Numbered from the stretch's first letter, positions 32,815 through 41,377 are shown. The stretch: DNA of 64,000 bases from Prevotellaceae bacterium UBA4361 (GCA_002393575.1 DGSN01000007.1:6670-70669); one strand, 5' to 3'. Program-made: numbers and translations. The notes: generated by a model not told the origin, from the letters alone.

Positions 32815-35800
32815 TTAAGAGATGTAGTAGAGTTCGATATTCACATCCGAGAGTCCCTTTTTGTTATCGAGGGAAAAGAGGATGCGGTTGATGAGTCCCA
32901 CGAGGTCGTTTATTTTGTATTTCTTCTTGAAATCGATGTTGATAAGGTCGGCTATTTCCATGTGTCCCGTGATGAATGCCGTATTTCGGTGTCGAATCCA
33001 GTAGGAATACGCCGAATAAAACTTGTCCATGAGTCCACGGTAAGCTGCTATTGTCGGTTCGACAGGGTAGTAGTCGGACTCTATCTTCTGTGCGATGGCG
33101 ATGTTCGTCACTCTCCTGCTTCGTCCGCTCACCTCCGACACGTCAGTAATGCCGTAAGCGATATTGGCGAGTTGTATGTATGTGGCTGCATCGATGAAGT
33201 CTGCATCCACGCGGATGATGAGTCCTTGTGTGTCGGCAGCGAGAAAATCCTCTGCATAGCGGATATGCTCGTTCACGTAATCCTCCAATTCCGCTGGTGT
33301 GAGTACGAGGGTAGAAGATATGATAGGTGTGATGAGCAGTCGTCTCTCGCGATTCTTCTTATCCCTTGTTGTCAGTAGCGTAGCGAAGGTGCGTTGTCCT
33401 GAGTATTCCGACATTGACCATCCTGCCAGCAGCATTTCGTTGTAGAATGTCTGGTGTACGCCCGTGTGTGTCGTGATATTCCCGTCCGAGAAGTACGTGT
33501 TGAGCAAGTCGATTGCGTCGCTTTGGCTTTCGACGGTGTGCATGGTACGCTGATGGTAGATGCCAGCAGGGGTTTGTTTCTCCGCCCTGAGTTTGAGCGA
33601 GAAGCGGTTTTCCAGTTCGCCACCGATGGATTCCTCCGTACCGTTATAGTCGAAAACACTGCCCTCGTAGTCGAGCGTGTCGATATGAAAGGCATAGTCC
33701 TTTGGTACGGTATTCCATTTGCTGTTTCCTTCACCGTCATAGTTGGTATCGAAGATTTCCACGCCGCCCGCGTTGCCAGGTCCTCGCATGATGCCGAGCG
33801 TGAATCCTGCGTCATAGTTCTGGAAAGGGGAATCCTCGTAAGGCGTGAAGAATGTCGTGTATTTGTTGATGGTGCGTTGCGATGTCTGCTCTCTGTTTCC
33901 GTTAGCGTCGTAGGAGCGTCCGTCGCGTGCGCTGTAGGCTTCATCCAGTTTTTTCAGATAAGCCTCACGGTAGGAGTAGCGAGCCTTGAAGGTATAGCTA
34001 CAGCGGTAAGTCATCGTATCATAAAAAACCCTGCCGTCGATGGTGCGCTTCGGTCCATAGGTGGTGAGGTATTTCACAGGCACTGTCTTTTCCTCAAGTC
34101 CGTTTATTTCCTCTGCTATCAGCACCGCATATCGCGTTGTGCTATGACTCTCTTCCCTCTCCCCCTGGCTCGAAGTCCTGTTGGCAGTCCTACCAGAAGA
34201 CTTTGATTCGTCGTCGTCCTCGCTGAATACGACTGCATTCACGATGGCGGGCGCGAAGCCTATCGTCAGTTCCTCCACGTAGTCGCTGTCCGTGCAGTCT
34301 CCGTCCTCTGCGGCGTTGTATTGTCCCACTTCGACGAGTACAGGGTAGAGTTCATCCACGTCCTCTGCTTCCTCGTTGATTTTGGTTCGGTAAGCGTTGC
34401 CCGTTGTCGGATCAATGTAGCATGTGTCGTCGTTAACCGATGCCGATATGTACTTGTAGGACTGTAGCTGTGACTTGAAGAAGTCTTGGTAGTTGTAGGA
34501 TGTGTCTCCGTCGTCACCTCCGTACCTGAGTCTGAAGCCACGCACCAGGTTCTCGCCCTTGTGCACCTCGCTCACCTCGATATTGAGGTCGTGCTGCTGG
34601 TTATCTTCGAGGATGTCTTTTACGTAGTACATTTCGATGGCTTGCTCATCGCTGGAATAGTCGAATCGTGCGCAGAAGGCGTTCTGTATGGATTCCATCA
34701 CCTCCTTCACATCCTTATTCGGGAAGTTCTTCGAGTTGGCATAGACCGTATTGCCGACTGCTACGTACTGTAAATGCGTCTCTCGGATGGCGCTTGCCAC
34801 TTCCTTGATTTCGAGTCCGTACCTGTCTGCAAATCTCTCCTGAGAGCGAAACACCACGCGAGCCGTCCCTTTGTCGTAGTTGCACTGCGTCGTGAAGAAC
34901 GCCAGTCGGTTGTAGTCGTCCATGTCCGTGAGTCGGTTCGACTTGACATAGACGTTGATATGCTGAAAGAGGCAGTCGAAAAAATAAGGCACATAGAAGC
35001 AAGTGCCGTAGAGCGGTATTCTGGAGTTACGTGCTGTCTCGATGTCCTCTTCCGTAGGCTGAAGAGCATTTTCCTCGTCGAGTACGGGGTCGAACACATC
35101 GTATTGTCGAACAGACTTCCACGAGTTCGACTCTTCATCCTTGACCCTTCGCTGTATGCAGGTTCGCACGTTGCAGAACTTGGCGGCAGGGTATGGCAAC
35201 GACACGTTGATGTCCGACACCATGTGTTCGAAGTCCTGTTCCCGTCCACTCATGGAATGTCGGTTGATGGCAAACACGTTTTCAGGGATGGCGATGTCGA
35301 AATCCTCTTCCATCTCCGAATAGGTGATAGGATATGTATGTCCGTTCCTTTCCTCGACATGCGTGACGAATCGTATGAATGCGTTTGTGTCGGAGTAGTC
35401 TCCTTCCAGTTCGTATTGTAATGCGCACTCCAGATGGTCGAACACCGTTCCCACGGGTATCTTGTCCTTGACTGGTACATCCTGGCAGTTCATACCATCT
35501 ATGAGTTTAGACAGCTCCTGACCGTTGGAGACGAGCGCGATGGGGATATGACCCTCTTCTATCTCCACCTCCGCTTCCACCTCTACCTTTCCCGTGCAGA
35601 AAGGCAGTCCTTTGACGTATAGCGAGAACGGCTTCTCGTGCAGTCGTTCATAGATGGACTGTCCGTGCAGTTCATCTATATTGCCGAAGAGTTCGCGGTT
35701 TGCCTCGCAGCTCAGCAGGAAGTTGTAAGAAAACAGTCCGTTAGATTCGGGGTTCCAGACAGGAGAAATCCATTCTATTTTGATTGATTGGTCGTCATCC

Positions 35801-35844
35801 AGACAGACGGGGATGGAGTCGATATAGAGAGCTAACTGGTTCAT
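32815..35844 (-). CDS. Large tail / baseplate hub-type protein
   Basis: 1009 aa, beginning MNQLALYIDSIPVCLDDDQS. The N-terminal 150 residues look like a small beta domain as in distal-tail or baseplate proteins; a long mixed region follows and the end is helical. Homologues in Bacteroidales phages are tail proteins after the tape measure, but here the gene is on the minus strand, near the portal-like gene and opposite in direction. It is driven by a TGTCC-type promoter. Confidence 0.55.
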   Translation of the reverse strand: MNQLALYIDSIPVCLDDDQSIKIEWISPVWNPESNGLFSYNFLLSCEANRELFGNIDELHGQSIYERLHEKPFSLYVKGLPFCTGKVEVEAEVEIEEGHIPIALVSNGQELSKLIDGMNCQDVPVKDKIPVGTVFDHLECALQYELEGDYSDTNAFIRFVTHVEERNGHTYPITYSEMEEDFDIAIPENVFAINRHSMSGREQDFEHMVSDINVSLPYPAAKFCNVRTCIQRRVKDEESNSWKSVRQYDVFDPVLDEENALQPTEEDIETARNSRIPLYGTCFYVPYFFDCLFQHINVYVKSNRLTDMDDYNRLAFFTTQCNYDKGTARVVFRSQERFADRYGLEIKEVASAIRETHLQYVAVGNTVYANSKNFPNKDVKEVMESIQNAFCARFDYSSDEQAIEMYYVKDILEDNQQHDLNIEVSEVHKGENLVRGFRLRYGGDDGDTSYNYQDFFKSQLQSYKYISASVNDDTCYIDPTTGNAYRTKINEEAEDVDELYPVLVEVGQYNAAEDGDCTDSDYVEELTIGFAPAIVNAVVFSEDDDESKSSGRTANRTSSQGEREESHSTTRYAVLIAEEINGLEEKTVPVKYLTTYGPKRTIDGRVFYDTMTYRCSYTFKARYSYREAYLKKLDEAYSARDGRSYDANGNREQTSQRTINKYTTFFTPYEDSPFQNYDAGFTLGIMRGPGNAGGVEIFDTNYDGEGNSKWNTVPKDYAFHIDTLDYEGSVFDYNGTEESIGGELENRFSLKLRAEKQTPAGIYHQRTMHTVESQSDAIDLLNTYFSDGNITTHTGVHQTFYNEMLLAGWSMSEYSGQRTFATLLTTRDKKNRERRLLITPIISSTLVLTPAELEDYVNEHIRYAEDFLAADTQGLIIRVDADFIDAATYIQLANIAYGITDVSEVSGRSRRVTNIAIAQKIESDYYPVEPTIAAYRGLMDKFYSAYSYWIRHRNTAFITGHMEIADLINIDFKKKYKINDLVGLINRILFSLDNKKGLSDVNIELYYIS

Positions 35845-35867
35845 GGAGTAAGTGTCTTTGCTTTGAA

Positions 35868-35903
35868 CAAAGATAGGAGGAATCTATGACAGAGGAAAGG
35901 ACA
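35868..35903 (-). promoter_or_regulatory. Putative late promoter, TGTCC-N23-TATCTTTG
   Basis: Minus strand: TGTCC (35903-35899), 23 bases, TATCTTTG (35875-35868), 24 bases before the ATG of the 1009-aa tail gene. Spacing is identical to 36108 and 40797. Confidence 0.6.
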
Positions 35904-35949
35904 AAAAAGATGGGGAGGGGAAAGCAGAAATAGAAACAGGAGGAAGGGA

Positions 35950-36079
35950 CAGCGGTAAAACCGCTGCATACGGAGAAACTGAAAGCCGAAAGCGGAACAG
36001 GGGAAGGGGCAGCGGCAAAACCGCTGCATACGGAGAAACTGGAAACCGAAAGCGGAACTTTCGGGGACGGTGGCAGGGA
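35950..36079 (+). repeat. Composite palindromes between divergent structural genes
   Basis: CAGCGG-TAAAA-CCGCTG plus CATACGGAGAAACTG; CAGCGG-CAAAA-CCGCTG plus CATACGGAGAAACTG; CCGAAAG-CGGAA-CTTTCGG plus GGACGGTGG, with a further GGACGGTGG. These CAGCGG stems are a third pairing type with the same suffix. The 320-base gap 35845-36167 holds only these and two divergent promoters. Confidence 0.85.
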
Positions 36080-36107
36080 CGGTGGCAGGAGGGGCGGGGG
36101 AGAAAAA

Positions 36108-36143
36108 TGTCCGCTTGATTTTGGTGGGGAGATATTAACTTTG
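36108..36143 (+). promoter_or_regulatory. Putative late promoter, TGTCC-N23-TAACTTTG
   Basis: TGTCC (36108-36112), 23 bases, TAACTTTG (36136-36143), 24 bases before the portal-like gene. The 44 bases 36101-36144 match 40790-40833 at 31 positions, including GATTTTGGT. Confidence 0.65.
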
Positions 36144-36167
36144 CCTAAGTAACGAAAACAAATCATC

Positions 36168-37934
36168 ATGGCAAAGAATCAGAAGAATCAGTTTAAAAAA
36201 ACCGTTGATAAAGCCTTCAGCAAGATTCAGAGCTTGCAGAAACGTGGTTATATTCCCATCACGGTGACAGGGTTTGGCAACAGCAAGAATAACGACCCTT
36301 CGGTGGTGAGTGGCTGCGCGGAATGGGCGAACAAGTCGATGCTTGGTACGGGCAGCAACCTCATTCCCGACGGTAAGCAAATACAGGCAATCAGTGTGGA
36401 TAGCAAGACCGTCAAAGGCAAGTATATCGCCTGGGGCAGTGCCAACGACCAGCCGAACAGGATTGCGCAGTTAGTGGCAGCCCTCCCCTACACTGCTGCT
36501 GCTATGGAATACATCATCAACCTCACGCAAGGGCATGGTCCCAAACCCACTTACGTATGGGCACGATACGCTGGAGGGACGGTCAAGGAAGAGAGCATCC
36601 CCTACCCTCTTGCTGGTACGCTGATTCTGAATAGACTTATAGAGTTATCTTCACGACGAGATGCCTTGGATGATGATGAGTCGCAGGATGATGGGGTGAA
36701 CGGGGAATCCGAAGGCAGAACCTTCGGGAACGGTAACCTTTTACCCGAAAACCAAATTTTCGGGAACGGTGGCGAGGAAGGTCCGCGTAAGGGTGGCAAG
36801 CATACTCGTCTCAAAGAGTACCTTGACAAGGAAATCGATCAGCTTGTCAAAGACTATGAAAAATGGGAAAGCACAAGTCAATGGCTTCGTGAGTTCCTTG
36901 AGAACAACAATCTCTGTGAGCATTATGAGAAGTATTGTACTGACGATGCCCACATGAACATCGCCTTTCCTACGATTGGCTTGTCGCGAGGTAAGAGCGG
37001 CAAGTGGAATCCTAAGATTGTGAAACTCGGTTTTCTGCCTTGTGTCTGCACCCGTTACGAGGAGATGAGCAAGGACTTGAAGATTGAGAATGTCTTCTAT
37101 GCCGAGCGTTGGCGCAAGGAATGCACTCCCGACTTGCAATTTGGCGAGGTCATCGCCTACCCTGTCATCAATTCCGACAGTGCCATTGAAGAATTGAATT
37201 CGTGGGTATCGCGTCAACAACGTCAGAAGGTGAATGAGCGCACGGCATGGTTCTGCATCCCTCTGAAACGTGCGAACATACTCCGCCCTTACTATCCACA
37301 GCCTATGTGGTGGAGTATCTTCCTGAGCTATGTGTATAACTATGCCTATACAATGATGTTCGACAAGGCAGCGGCGAGGAACAACTCTACGATGTGGGGA
37401 AAAATCATCTACATCAATCTCAACTACCTTCAGAAACTCTACGACCAGATGGGAGCGACGAACGAGGACGAGCAGGATGCTATCAAGACGGGTCTGATTA
37501 ACGACATCAACCAATTCCTGAAGAAGCGCGACAATAACGGTAAGACCGTTGCATTGGATGCCTATCTGAGCCAAGATGAGAAGACGCTCGTGAAGTCGAT
37601 TGAGATTGTAGATGTGCCACAACCTCAGAACGCCAAGGACTTAAAAGCCGAGTTGGAGGAAGTGAGCAGTATCATCTTCTTTGCAATGGGTGTTCATCCC
37701 GAACTGATCGGCTCACGTCCTGGTAGTTCTGGTAAGGGAGGCACGTTCCAGCGTGAGTTGCATTTGCTGAAGGAGCAGCAGGTGAGTCCAAGTCAGCGTC
37801 GTTACCTATGGCTCTTGGACATGATTTCCACCTTCAATGACTGTGACAAGCACTTGAAATGGGTGATAGAACAGCAGAACCTCACGACGCTGGACAACAG
37901 CAAGACGGGGGTTGTATCAACGGAGAGCAAATAA
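36168..37934 (+). CDS. Portal-like protein
   Basis: 588 aa. It has the features of Bacteroidales phage portals: QPNRIAQLVAALPYTAAAME in the N-terminal third, MFDKAAARNNSTMWGKIIYI in the clip/stem region, and IIFFAMGVHPELIGSRPGSS then QRELHLLKEQQVSPSQR in the last fifth. It would form the dodecameric DNA channel at the head vertex. A palindrome pair of the dispersed repeat lies in frame around residues 178-203 (ESEGRTFGNGNLLPENQIFG), a linker the fold appears to tolerate. It is followed by neck and tail genes. Confidence 0.6.
   Translation: MAKNQKNQFKKTVDKAFSKIQSLQKRGYIPITVTGFGNSKNNDPSVVSGCAEWANKSMLGTGSNLIPDGKQIQAISVDSKTVKGKYIAWGSANDQPNRIAQLVAALPYTAAAMEYIINLTQGHGPKPTYVWARYAGGTVKEESIPYPLAGTLILNRLIELSSRRDALDDDESQDDGVNGESEGRTFGNGNLLPENQIFGNGGEEGPRKGGKHTRLKEYLDKEIDQLVKDYEKWESTSQWLREFLENNNLCEHYEKYCTDDAHMNIAFPTIGLSRGKSGKWNPKIVKLGFLPCVCTRYEEMSKDLKIENVFYAERWRKECTPDLQFGEVIAYPVINSDSAIEELNSWVSRQQRQKVNERTAWFCIPLKRANILRPYYPQPMWWSIFLSYVYNYAYTMMFDKAAARNNSTMWGKIIYINLNYLQKLYDQMGATNEDEQDAIKTGLINDINQFLKKRDNNGKTVALDAYLSQDEKTLVKSIEIVDVPQPQNAKDLKAELEEVSSIIFFAMGVHPELIGSRPGSSGKGGTFQRELHLLKEQQVSPSQRRYLWLLDMISTFNDCDKHLKWVIEQQNLTTLDNSKTGVVSTESK
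36709..36773 (+). repeat. Two palindromes inserted in frame in the portal-like gene
   Basis: CCGAAGG-CAGAA-CCTTCGG plus GAACGGTAA, and CCCGAAAA-CCAAA-TTTTCGGG plus AACGGTGG. Both stems pair perfectly although bases differ from other copies. They encode ESEGRTFGNG and PENQIFGNGG. Confidence 0.9.
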
Positions 37935-37977
37935 AAAGTGAAAAGTGAAGAGTGAAAAGTGAAAAATAGAATGAAAT

Positions 37978-39099
37978 ATGTTTTTCTGTAATATCAAAGA
38001 GATAGAAGCTATCTATCCTCAGAGTAAGTGGACGAACCTCGACCGCTTGATTAGTGACATCGACAATGAAGTGAATGTCCGCCTCACGCCCCTCTTGGGT
38101 GATGCCTTGTTGGATAAGCTCGCCACCGAGTATGACAGTCTTGTGGAGAACTTGCAGGACACAGGCTTGACAAACGCCACATTCAATAACAGAGACTTGA
38201 ATATCAGGATTCTCCGCCAGTGTCAGCGCATCGCCCTCTACTACACGTTGGCAGACAATGCAGGTGTGTATGCGTTGAGTTTCAATGAGGGAGGTGGTTT
38301 TAATCAGATGTCTGCAGACTACTACGAATCGGCAGAGCAGAAAGCCTTGGACCGCTTCGAGCGTGATGCTTGGCGTAAAGCGCGGCAAAGCGAGGACAAT
38401 TTGCTGACCCTTTTAGAGTTGGATGCGGAGTCTAAAGAACCGTTGTATCAGACAGAATGGAAGGAAAGCGAGTTCTTCTACTATAAGGCTGACTTGCTAT
38501 TTACGACAGCCCATGAACTCAGAAACTACACGACTCTGAAGGATGGCAGGAAGCAGTTCATTGAGATGTTCCCGAATCTTCAGGAGGCTCAGAGCGTATA
38601 TCTGGAACCAGCCATCGGTGAGGAGTTGTTTTCTGCTTTTGTTCATGAGTGGCATGATGGGGATAATGGGTCGGATGGGAATGATGGTGAGGATGCAGCA
38701 AGTCAGGTGGAACATTATATCTGGCGCAAGAAAGCAAAGAATTACCTACGTCGTGCGTTGGTGCGCTATGCTGAATCCCTTTCGGGCGAGGGTCGCAAGG
38801 ACAGTGTGGAGCGTGGAGACATGCAGCTTGCCTTAGCCAAGAGGTGTATCGTCGCACATCAGGATTCTTTCCGCCCTTACGTGAAAACCTCTCCTCTCTA
38901 TGTGCCAGCACCTCCCACCCTCGGTGATGACGGCTTGTGGTATGACGAGGACGGGAATGCGTTGCCAGAAGAAGAGCAGAAGCGTCTGAACAGACAGCAG
39001 CAATGCCCTAAGCACTGTCCTCCTTCCAATGACTACGACCCTAAGAACCCATGCAACAGTGTCTTTGCTCCTTTCGTGAAGGGTGTTAGACGATTTTAA
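37978..39099 (+). CDS. Head-completion / neck protein, DUF6712-like
   Basis: 373 aa, helical. It starts MFFCNIKEIEAIYPQSKWTN and fits DUF6712-like proteins next to portal genes in Bacteroidales phages. Residues about 220-240 (HEWHDGDNGSDGNDGEDAAS) are encoded by a GATGGGGATAATGGG tract, a likely in-frame copy of the leader-type repeat. The C-terminal 60 residues are Pro/Asn/Gln-rich. A head-tail connector role is inferred from order. Confidence 0.5.
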   Translation: MFFCNIKEIEAIYPQSKWTNLDRLISDIDNEVNVRLTPLLGDALLDKLATEYDSLVENLQDTGLTNATFNNRDLNIRILRQCQRIALYYTLADNAGVYALSFNEGGGFNQMSADYYESAEQKALDRFERDAWRKARQSEDNLLTLLELDAESKEPLYQTEWKESEFFYYKADLLFTTAHELRNYTTLKDGRKQFIEMFPNLQEAQSVYLEPAIGEELFSAFVHEWHDGDNGSDGNDGEDAASQVEHYIWRKKAKNYLRRALVRYAESLSGEGRKDSVERGDMQLALAKRCIVAHQDSFRPYVKTSPLYVPAPPTLGDDGLWYDEDGNALPEEEQKRLNRQQQCPKHCPPSNDYDPKNPCNSVFAPFVKGVRRF

Positions 39100-39114
39100 G
39101 AAAGGAGGGAGCCG

Positions 39115-39672
39115 ATGTCAGAGAATGTGATGCAGGTGGAGCCATGCTGTTACAAGACCGAGATTAGTGCGATTTGGGGCAATATGCCTAAGAGTGGTAC
39201 CGAGGTATTCTTTACAAACAGTGAAACCCAGTTGTCCGAATTCCTCGGTCAGATGGTGTGGTGGTTGCCTGGTTCGGAAGTCACCGTTGCCTTGGTCCAC
39301 ATAGAAGACAGTACGTTAGACATGCTTCATAGCTTGCTCGGTAGGATGGCTGTCATGGATGATGGCAAGAGTGACTGGCTGATTCGGAAACTGAATATCA
39401 TTGTCCAGCCTCGCAAGAGCCGTGAGCGTATCGAGAAGTACCTCGCTCATCATGCCCGCTATTCCGTTGTCACGATAGCCGAAAGGGACATTGCTTTCCG
39501 TTGTCTGTGTATCGGAAACGAAAAAGGGAACCTCTTGTTGACTGGTTCTCTTAATCAAAGTCGAAGCAGGAGTAGCGAGATGCTTTTGCTTTCGCGTGAC
39601 ACGAACTTGTATGAGCGCAGCATGAGGAAGCTACATGCTTTTTGTCATGTGAAAGCCCCATCAGGGATTTAA
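39115..39672 (+). CDS. Hypothetical structural-region protein, stop codon supplied by a repeat
   Basis: 185 aa. It starts 15 bases after the previous stop with AAAGGAGG upstream. Segment CLCIGNEKGNLLLTGSLNQS recalls the second half of phospholipase-D-like domains but no HxK motif is seen, so function is not assigned. The last codons (SGI-stop, TCAGGGATTTAA) coincide with the start of the AGGGATTTAAAGG repeat, so the repeat probably truncated or replaced the natural C-terminus. Confidence 0.5.
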   Translation: MSENVMQVEPCCYKTEISAIWGNMPKSGTEVFFTNSETQLSEFLGQMVWWLPGSEVTVALVHIEDSTLDMLHSLLGRMAVMDDGKSDWLIRKLNIIVQPRKSRERIEKYLAHHARYSVVTIAERDIAFRCLCIGNEKGNLLLTGSLNQSRSRSSEMLLLSRDTNLYERSMRKLHAFCHVKAPSGI

Positions 39673-39820
39673 AGAGGTCAGGGATTTTAAGGATTTGAAA
39701 GGATTTCTTGGACGATAACGATAACGAAAACGGAAACAGGAAATTCCTTTACTCCGAGACTCCGTAGATAAAAATCAAGGATTTAAAGGATTTGAAGGGA
39801 TTTCTTGAACGATAACGAAA
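39661..39820 (+). repeat. AGGGATTTAAAGGATTTG repeats with ACGATAACG tails
   Basis: Units at 39676-39730 and 39776-39816 share GGATTT(A)AAGGATTTGAA, GGATTTCTTG and ACGATAACG. The core matches the copies at 17371 and 18516. The stretch separates two plus-strand genes. Confidence 0.8.
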
Positions 39821-39834
39821 ACAATAACGAAAAC

Positions 39835-40380
39835 ATGAAATTAAGTGAAGTCAGTGACTATCCTCAGTTAGTAGAGTTCTGGTGTAGCATCTATAAGAAG
39901 ATGCAACATAACTTCGCCAAGAATTCCGAACGTCGTAGGTTTTATTTCTGCAACAGTTACTGGGACCTGCAGAACTTTATGCAGGGAATGAACGTGCGGA
40001 TGAGTCCGTGTGTCATCATGGAGAGTAACCTGGAGGGCGAGATAGAGCAGTTTGCCTACGACAAGCAGAGTTTTACCATCCACTTCTGTGTGCGAAGTAC
40101 GGACGCAGGTGACGGTCACGCGAATAGGGATGCGAAGAAAGAAGCCAAGGAACACATGCGCAATTTCCTGAACTGGCTGAACAAGTTGCAGCATGATAAG
40201 CAACGCTGTCCGAAGTTCCTTCGCAGGATGGACTTTAGTGATATAGAGTACAAGACGCAAGCTCCGTTTTATGACGGATGGGTGGCAGTGTATCTGACGA
40301 TTCATCTGCCGGAACAGTACAATATCTGCGTGGTGGAGGATGAGTATGTGAACGGGATGCTGTTCGGAGAGGAGGACTGA
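39835..40380 (+). CDS. Structural-region protein (tail-completion or minor tail?)
   Basis: 181 aa from the ATG at 39835 (a TTG at 39805 would only translate repeat). Mixed alpha/beta, with KMQHNFAKNSERRRFYFCNS and a C-terminal YLTIHLPEQYNICVVEDEYV. Position between neck and tape-measure genes suggests a tail terminator or neck role; unproven. Confidence 0.45.
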   Translation: MKLSEVSDYPQLVEFWCSIYKKMQHNFAKNSERRRFYFCNSYWDLQNFMQGMNVRMSPCVIMESNLEGEIEQFAYDKQSFTIHFCVRSTDAGDGHANRDAKKEAKEHMRNFLNWLNKLQHDKQRCPKFLRRMDFSDIEYKTQAPFYDGWVAVYLTIHLPEQYNICVVEDEYVNGMLFGEED

Positions 40381-40382
40381 AG

Positions 40383-40528
40383 CCGAAAGCGGAACTTTCG
40401 GGTACGGAGAAAGCAAGGGCTGAAAGCTAAACCGAAAGCGGAACTTTCTTTTTACCCGAAAGCGGAACTTTCGGGAACGGTGGCAGGAACTTTCGGGAAC
40501 GGTGGCAGGAACTTTCGTGGACGGTGGT
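40383..40528 (+). repeat. Tandem cluster of palindrome repeats
   Basis: CCGAAAG-CGGAA-CTTTCGG plus GTACGGAGAAAG; a damaged copy; CCCGAAAG-CGGAA-CTTTCGGG plus AACGGTGGCAGG, then two partial copies of only the right half (AACTTTCGGGAACGGTGG, AACTTTCGTGGACGGTGG). The partial direct repeats suggest slippage or recombination during expansion. Together with 40549-40849 this fills a 469-base gap without a protein gene. Confidence 0.85.
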
Positions 40529-40548
40529 GCAGAAATTGACGGAAAGAT

Positions 40549-40579
40549 TTTGAGGGGAACGATGAAAGTCGTATCTTTG
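40549..40579 (+). promoter_or_regulatory. Host-type promoter for a small RNA
   Basis: TTTG (40549-40552), 19 bases, TATCTTTG (40572-40579). Transcription would begin near 40586, with no start codon and frame following, but two hairpins. Confidence 0.7.
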
Positions 40580-40585
40580 CCATGA

Positions 40586-40672
40586 TTTAAAGATGGAGTT
40601 TCAATTTTTTTGCGTGAATTGAGACTCAAAAGTTCAAGGTTTTCACGAGAGCGTGGAAACCTTGTTTCTTTG
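40586..40672 (+). ncRNA. Candidate phage small RNA with two hairpins
   Basis: Hairpin 1: 11-bp stem, 40596-40606 with 40617-40627 (GAGTTTCAATT/AATTGAGACTC, one G-U). Hairpin 2: 13-bp stem, 40635-40647 with 40652-40664 (CAAGGTTTTCACG/CGTGGAAACCTTG, one G-U), loop AGAG, followed by TTTCTTT as a terminator. It lies just downstream of a full promoter and encodes no protein. A regulatory RNA is inferred. Confidence 0.6.
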
Positions 40673-40676
40673 ATGG

Positions 40677-40776
40677 CTGAAAGCAGAGCTTTCAGATACG
40701 GAGAAACTAAGGACCGAAAGCAGAACTTTCGGGGGAGGATGAAAGGCGAAAGCGGAACTTTCGCATACGGAGAAAG
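40677..40776 (+). repeat. Three palindromes with compensatory stems
   Basis: CTGAAAGC-AGA-GCTTTCAG plus ATACGGAGAAAC; CCGAAAG-CAGAA-CTTTCGG; GCGAAAG-CGGAA-CTTTCGC plus ATACGGAGAAAG. The last stem has changed on both sides (C to G and G to C), keeping pairing. Confidence 0.9.
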
Positions 40777-40796
40777 ACAGGGATGACTAAGAAATT

Positions 40797-40832
40797 TGTC
40801 CTTATGATTTTGGTTGTCTATCACTAACTTTG
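40797..40832 (+). promoter_or_regulatory. Putative late promoter, TGTCC-N23-TAACTTTG
   Basis: TGTCC (40797-40801), 23 bases, TAACTTTG (40825-40832), 17 bases before the ATG at 40850. Shares the ATTTTGGT spacer with 36108-36143. Confidence 0.65.
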
Positions 40833-40849
40833 CGAGAAAAGGAATTACG

Positions 40850-41377
40850 ATGGCAAAGCAAGTGATAGATGAATTTGCGTTGATGAACAAAAAGGTTCAG
40901 CAACGCATTCATTATTTCGCCCTTGAAACGACGGAGCAGATTCTTCAGAACATGCAGGACTTAGAGATTAGTCCCTACGGCAAAAAGTTTTCGGGTGACT
41001 TGGAGCGCAGCATCCATGCCGACATCCACAACAATGCGAATGGTGACGAAGCCCTGATTCAGTTTTATTACATGAACTATGCTCAGTATGTGGAGATGGC
41101 GGTTGGCAAGGGCATGAAATACATGACTATTCCCCAGCTGACGACGGGTAAGCCGCTCAGACCTATCCCTCGTCCTGACGGCAAGCCTCGTATGGCGAAG
41201 CCGTTTATGATGAGTGAAATTCGTCTTCACGCCAGGATGCTGATGGATAGGCTTGCTCGGCAGTATGCTTATACGGGCAGTGTTGTCATCATGCAGAGTG
41301 TGGCGAATGCCACCACACAAGGACAGTTCCTCCGTAGCAATGGCTACAAGCGTCAGACGACGAGGAACTGGACGTGA
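40850..41377 (+). CDS. Small tail-region protein, HK97-gp10-like position
   Basis: 175 aa from the ATG at 40850. Helical N-terminus (LMNKKVQQRIHYFALETTEQ) and a beta part with YYMNYAQYVEMAVGKGM and RPIPRPDGKPRMAKPFM, the layout of HK97 gp10-type tail-completion proteins. It lies immediately upstream of the tape measure. Function inferred from order. Confidence 0.5.
   Translation: MAKQVIDEFALMNKKVQQRIHYFALETTEQILQNMQDLEISPYGKKFSGDLERSIHADIHNNANGDEALIQFYYMNYAQYVEMAVGKGMKYMTIPQLTTGKPLRPIPRPDGKPRMAKPFMMSEIRLHARMLMDRLARQYAYTGSVVIMQSVANATTQGQFLRSNGYKRQTTRNWT

Noticed and set aside
39115..39672. Phospholipase-D-like nuclease call
   Set aside because: Only a weak resemblance to one half of the fold; no HxK motif.
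40383..40776. CRISPR array
   Set aside because: The palindromes are not evenly spaced and have no unique spacers; stems vary by covariation, unlike CRISPR repeats.
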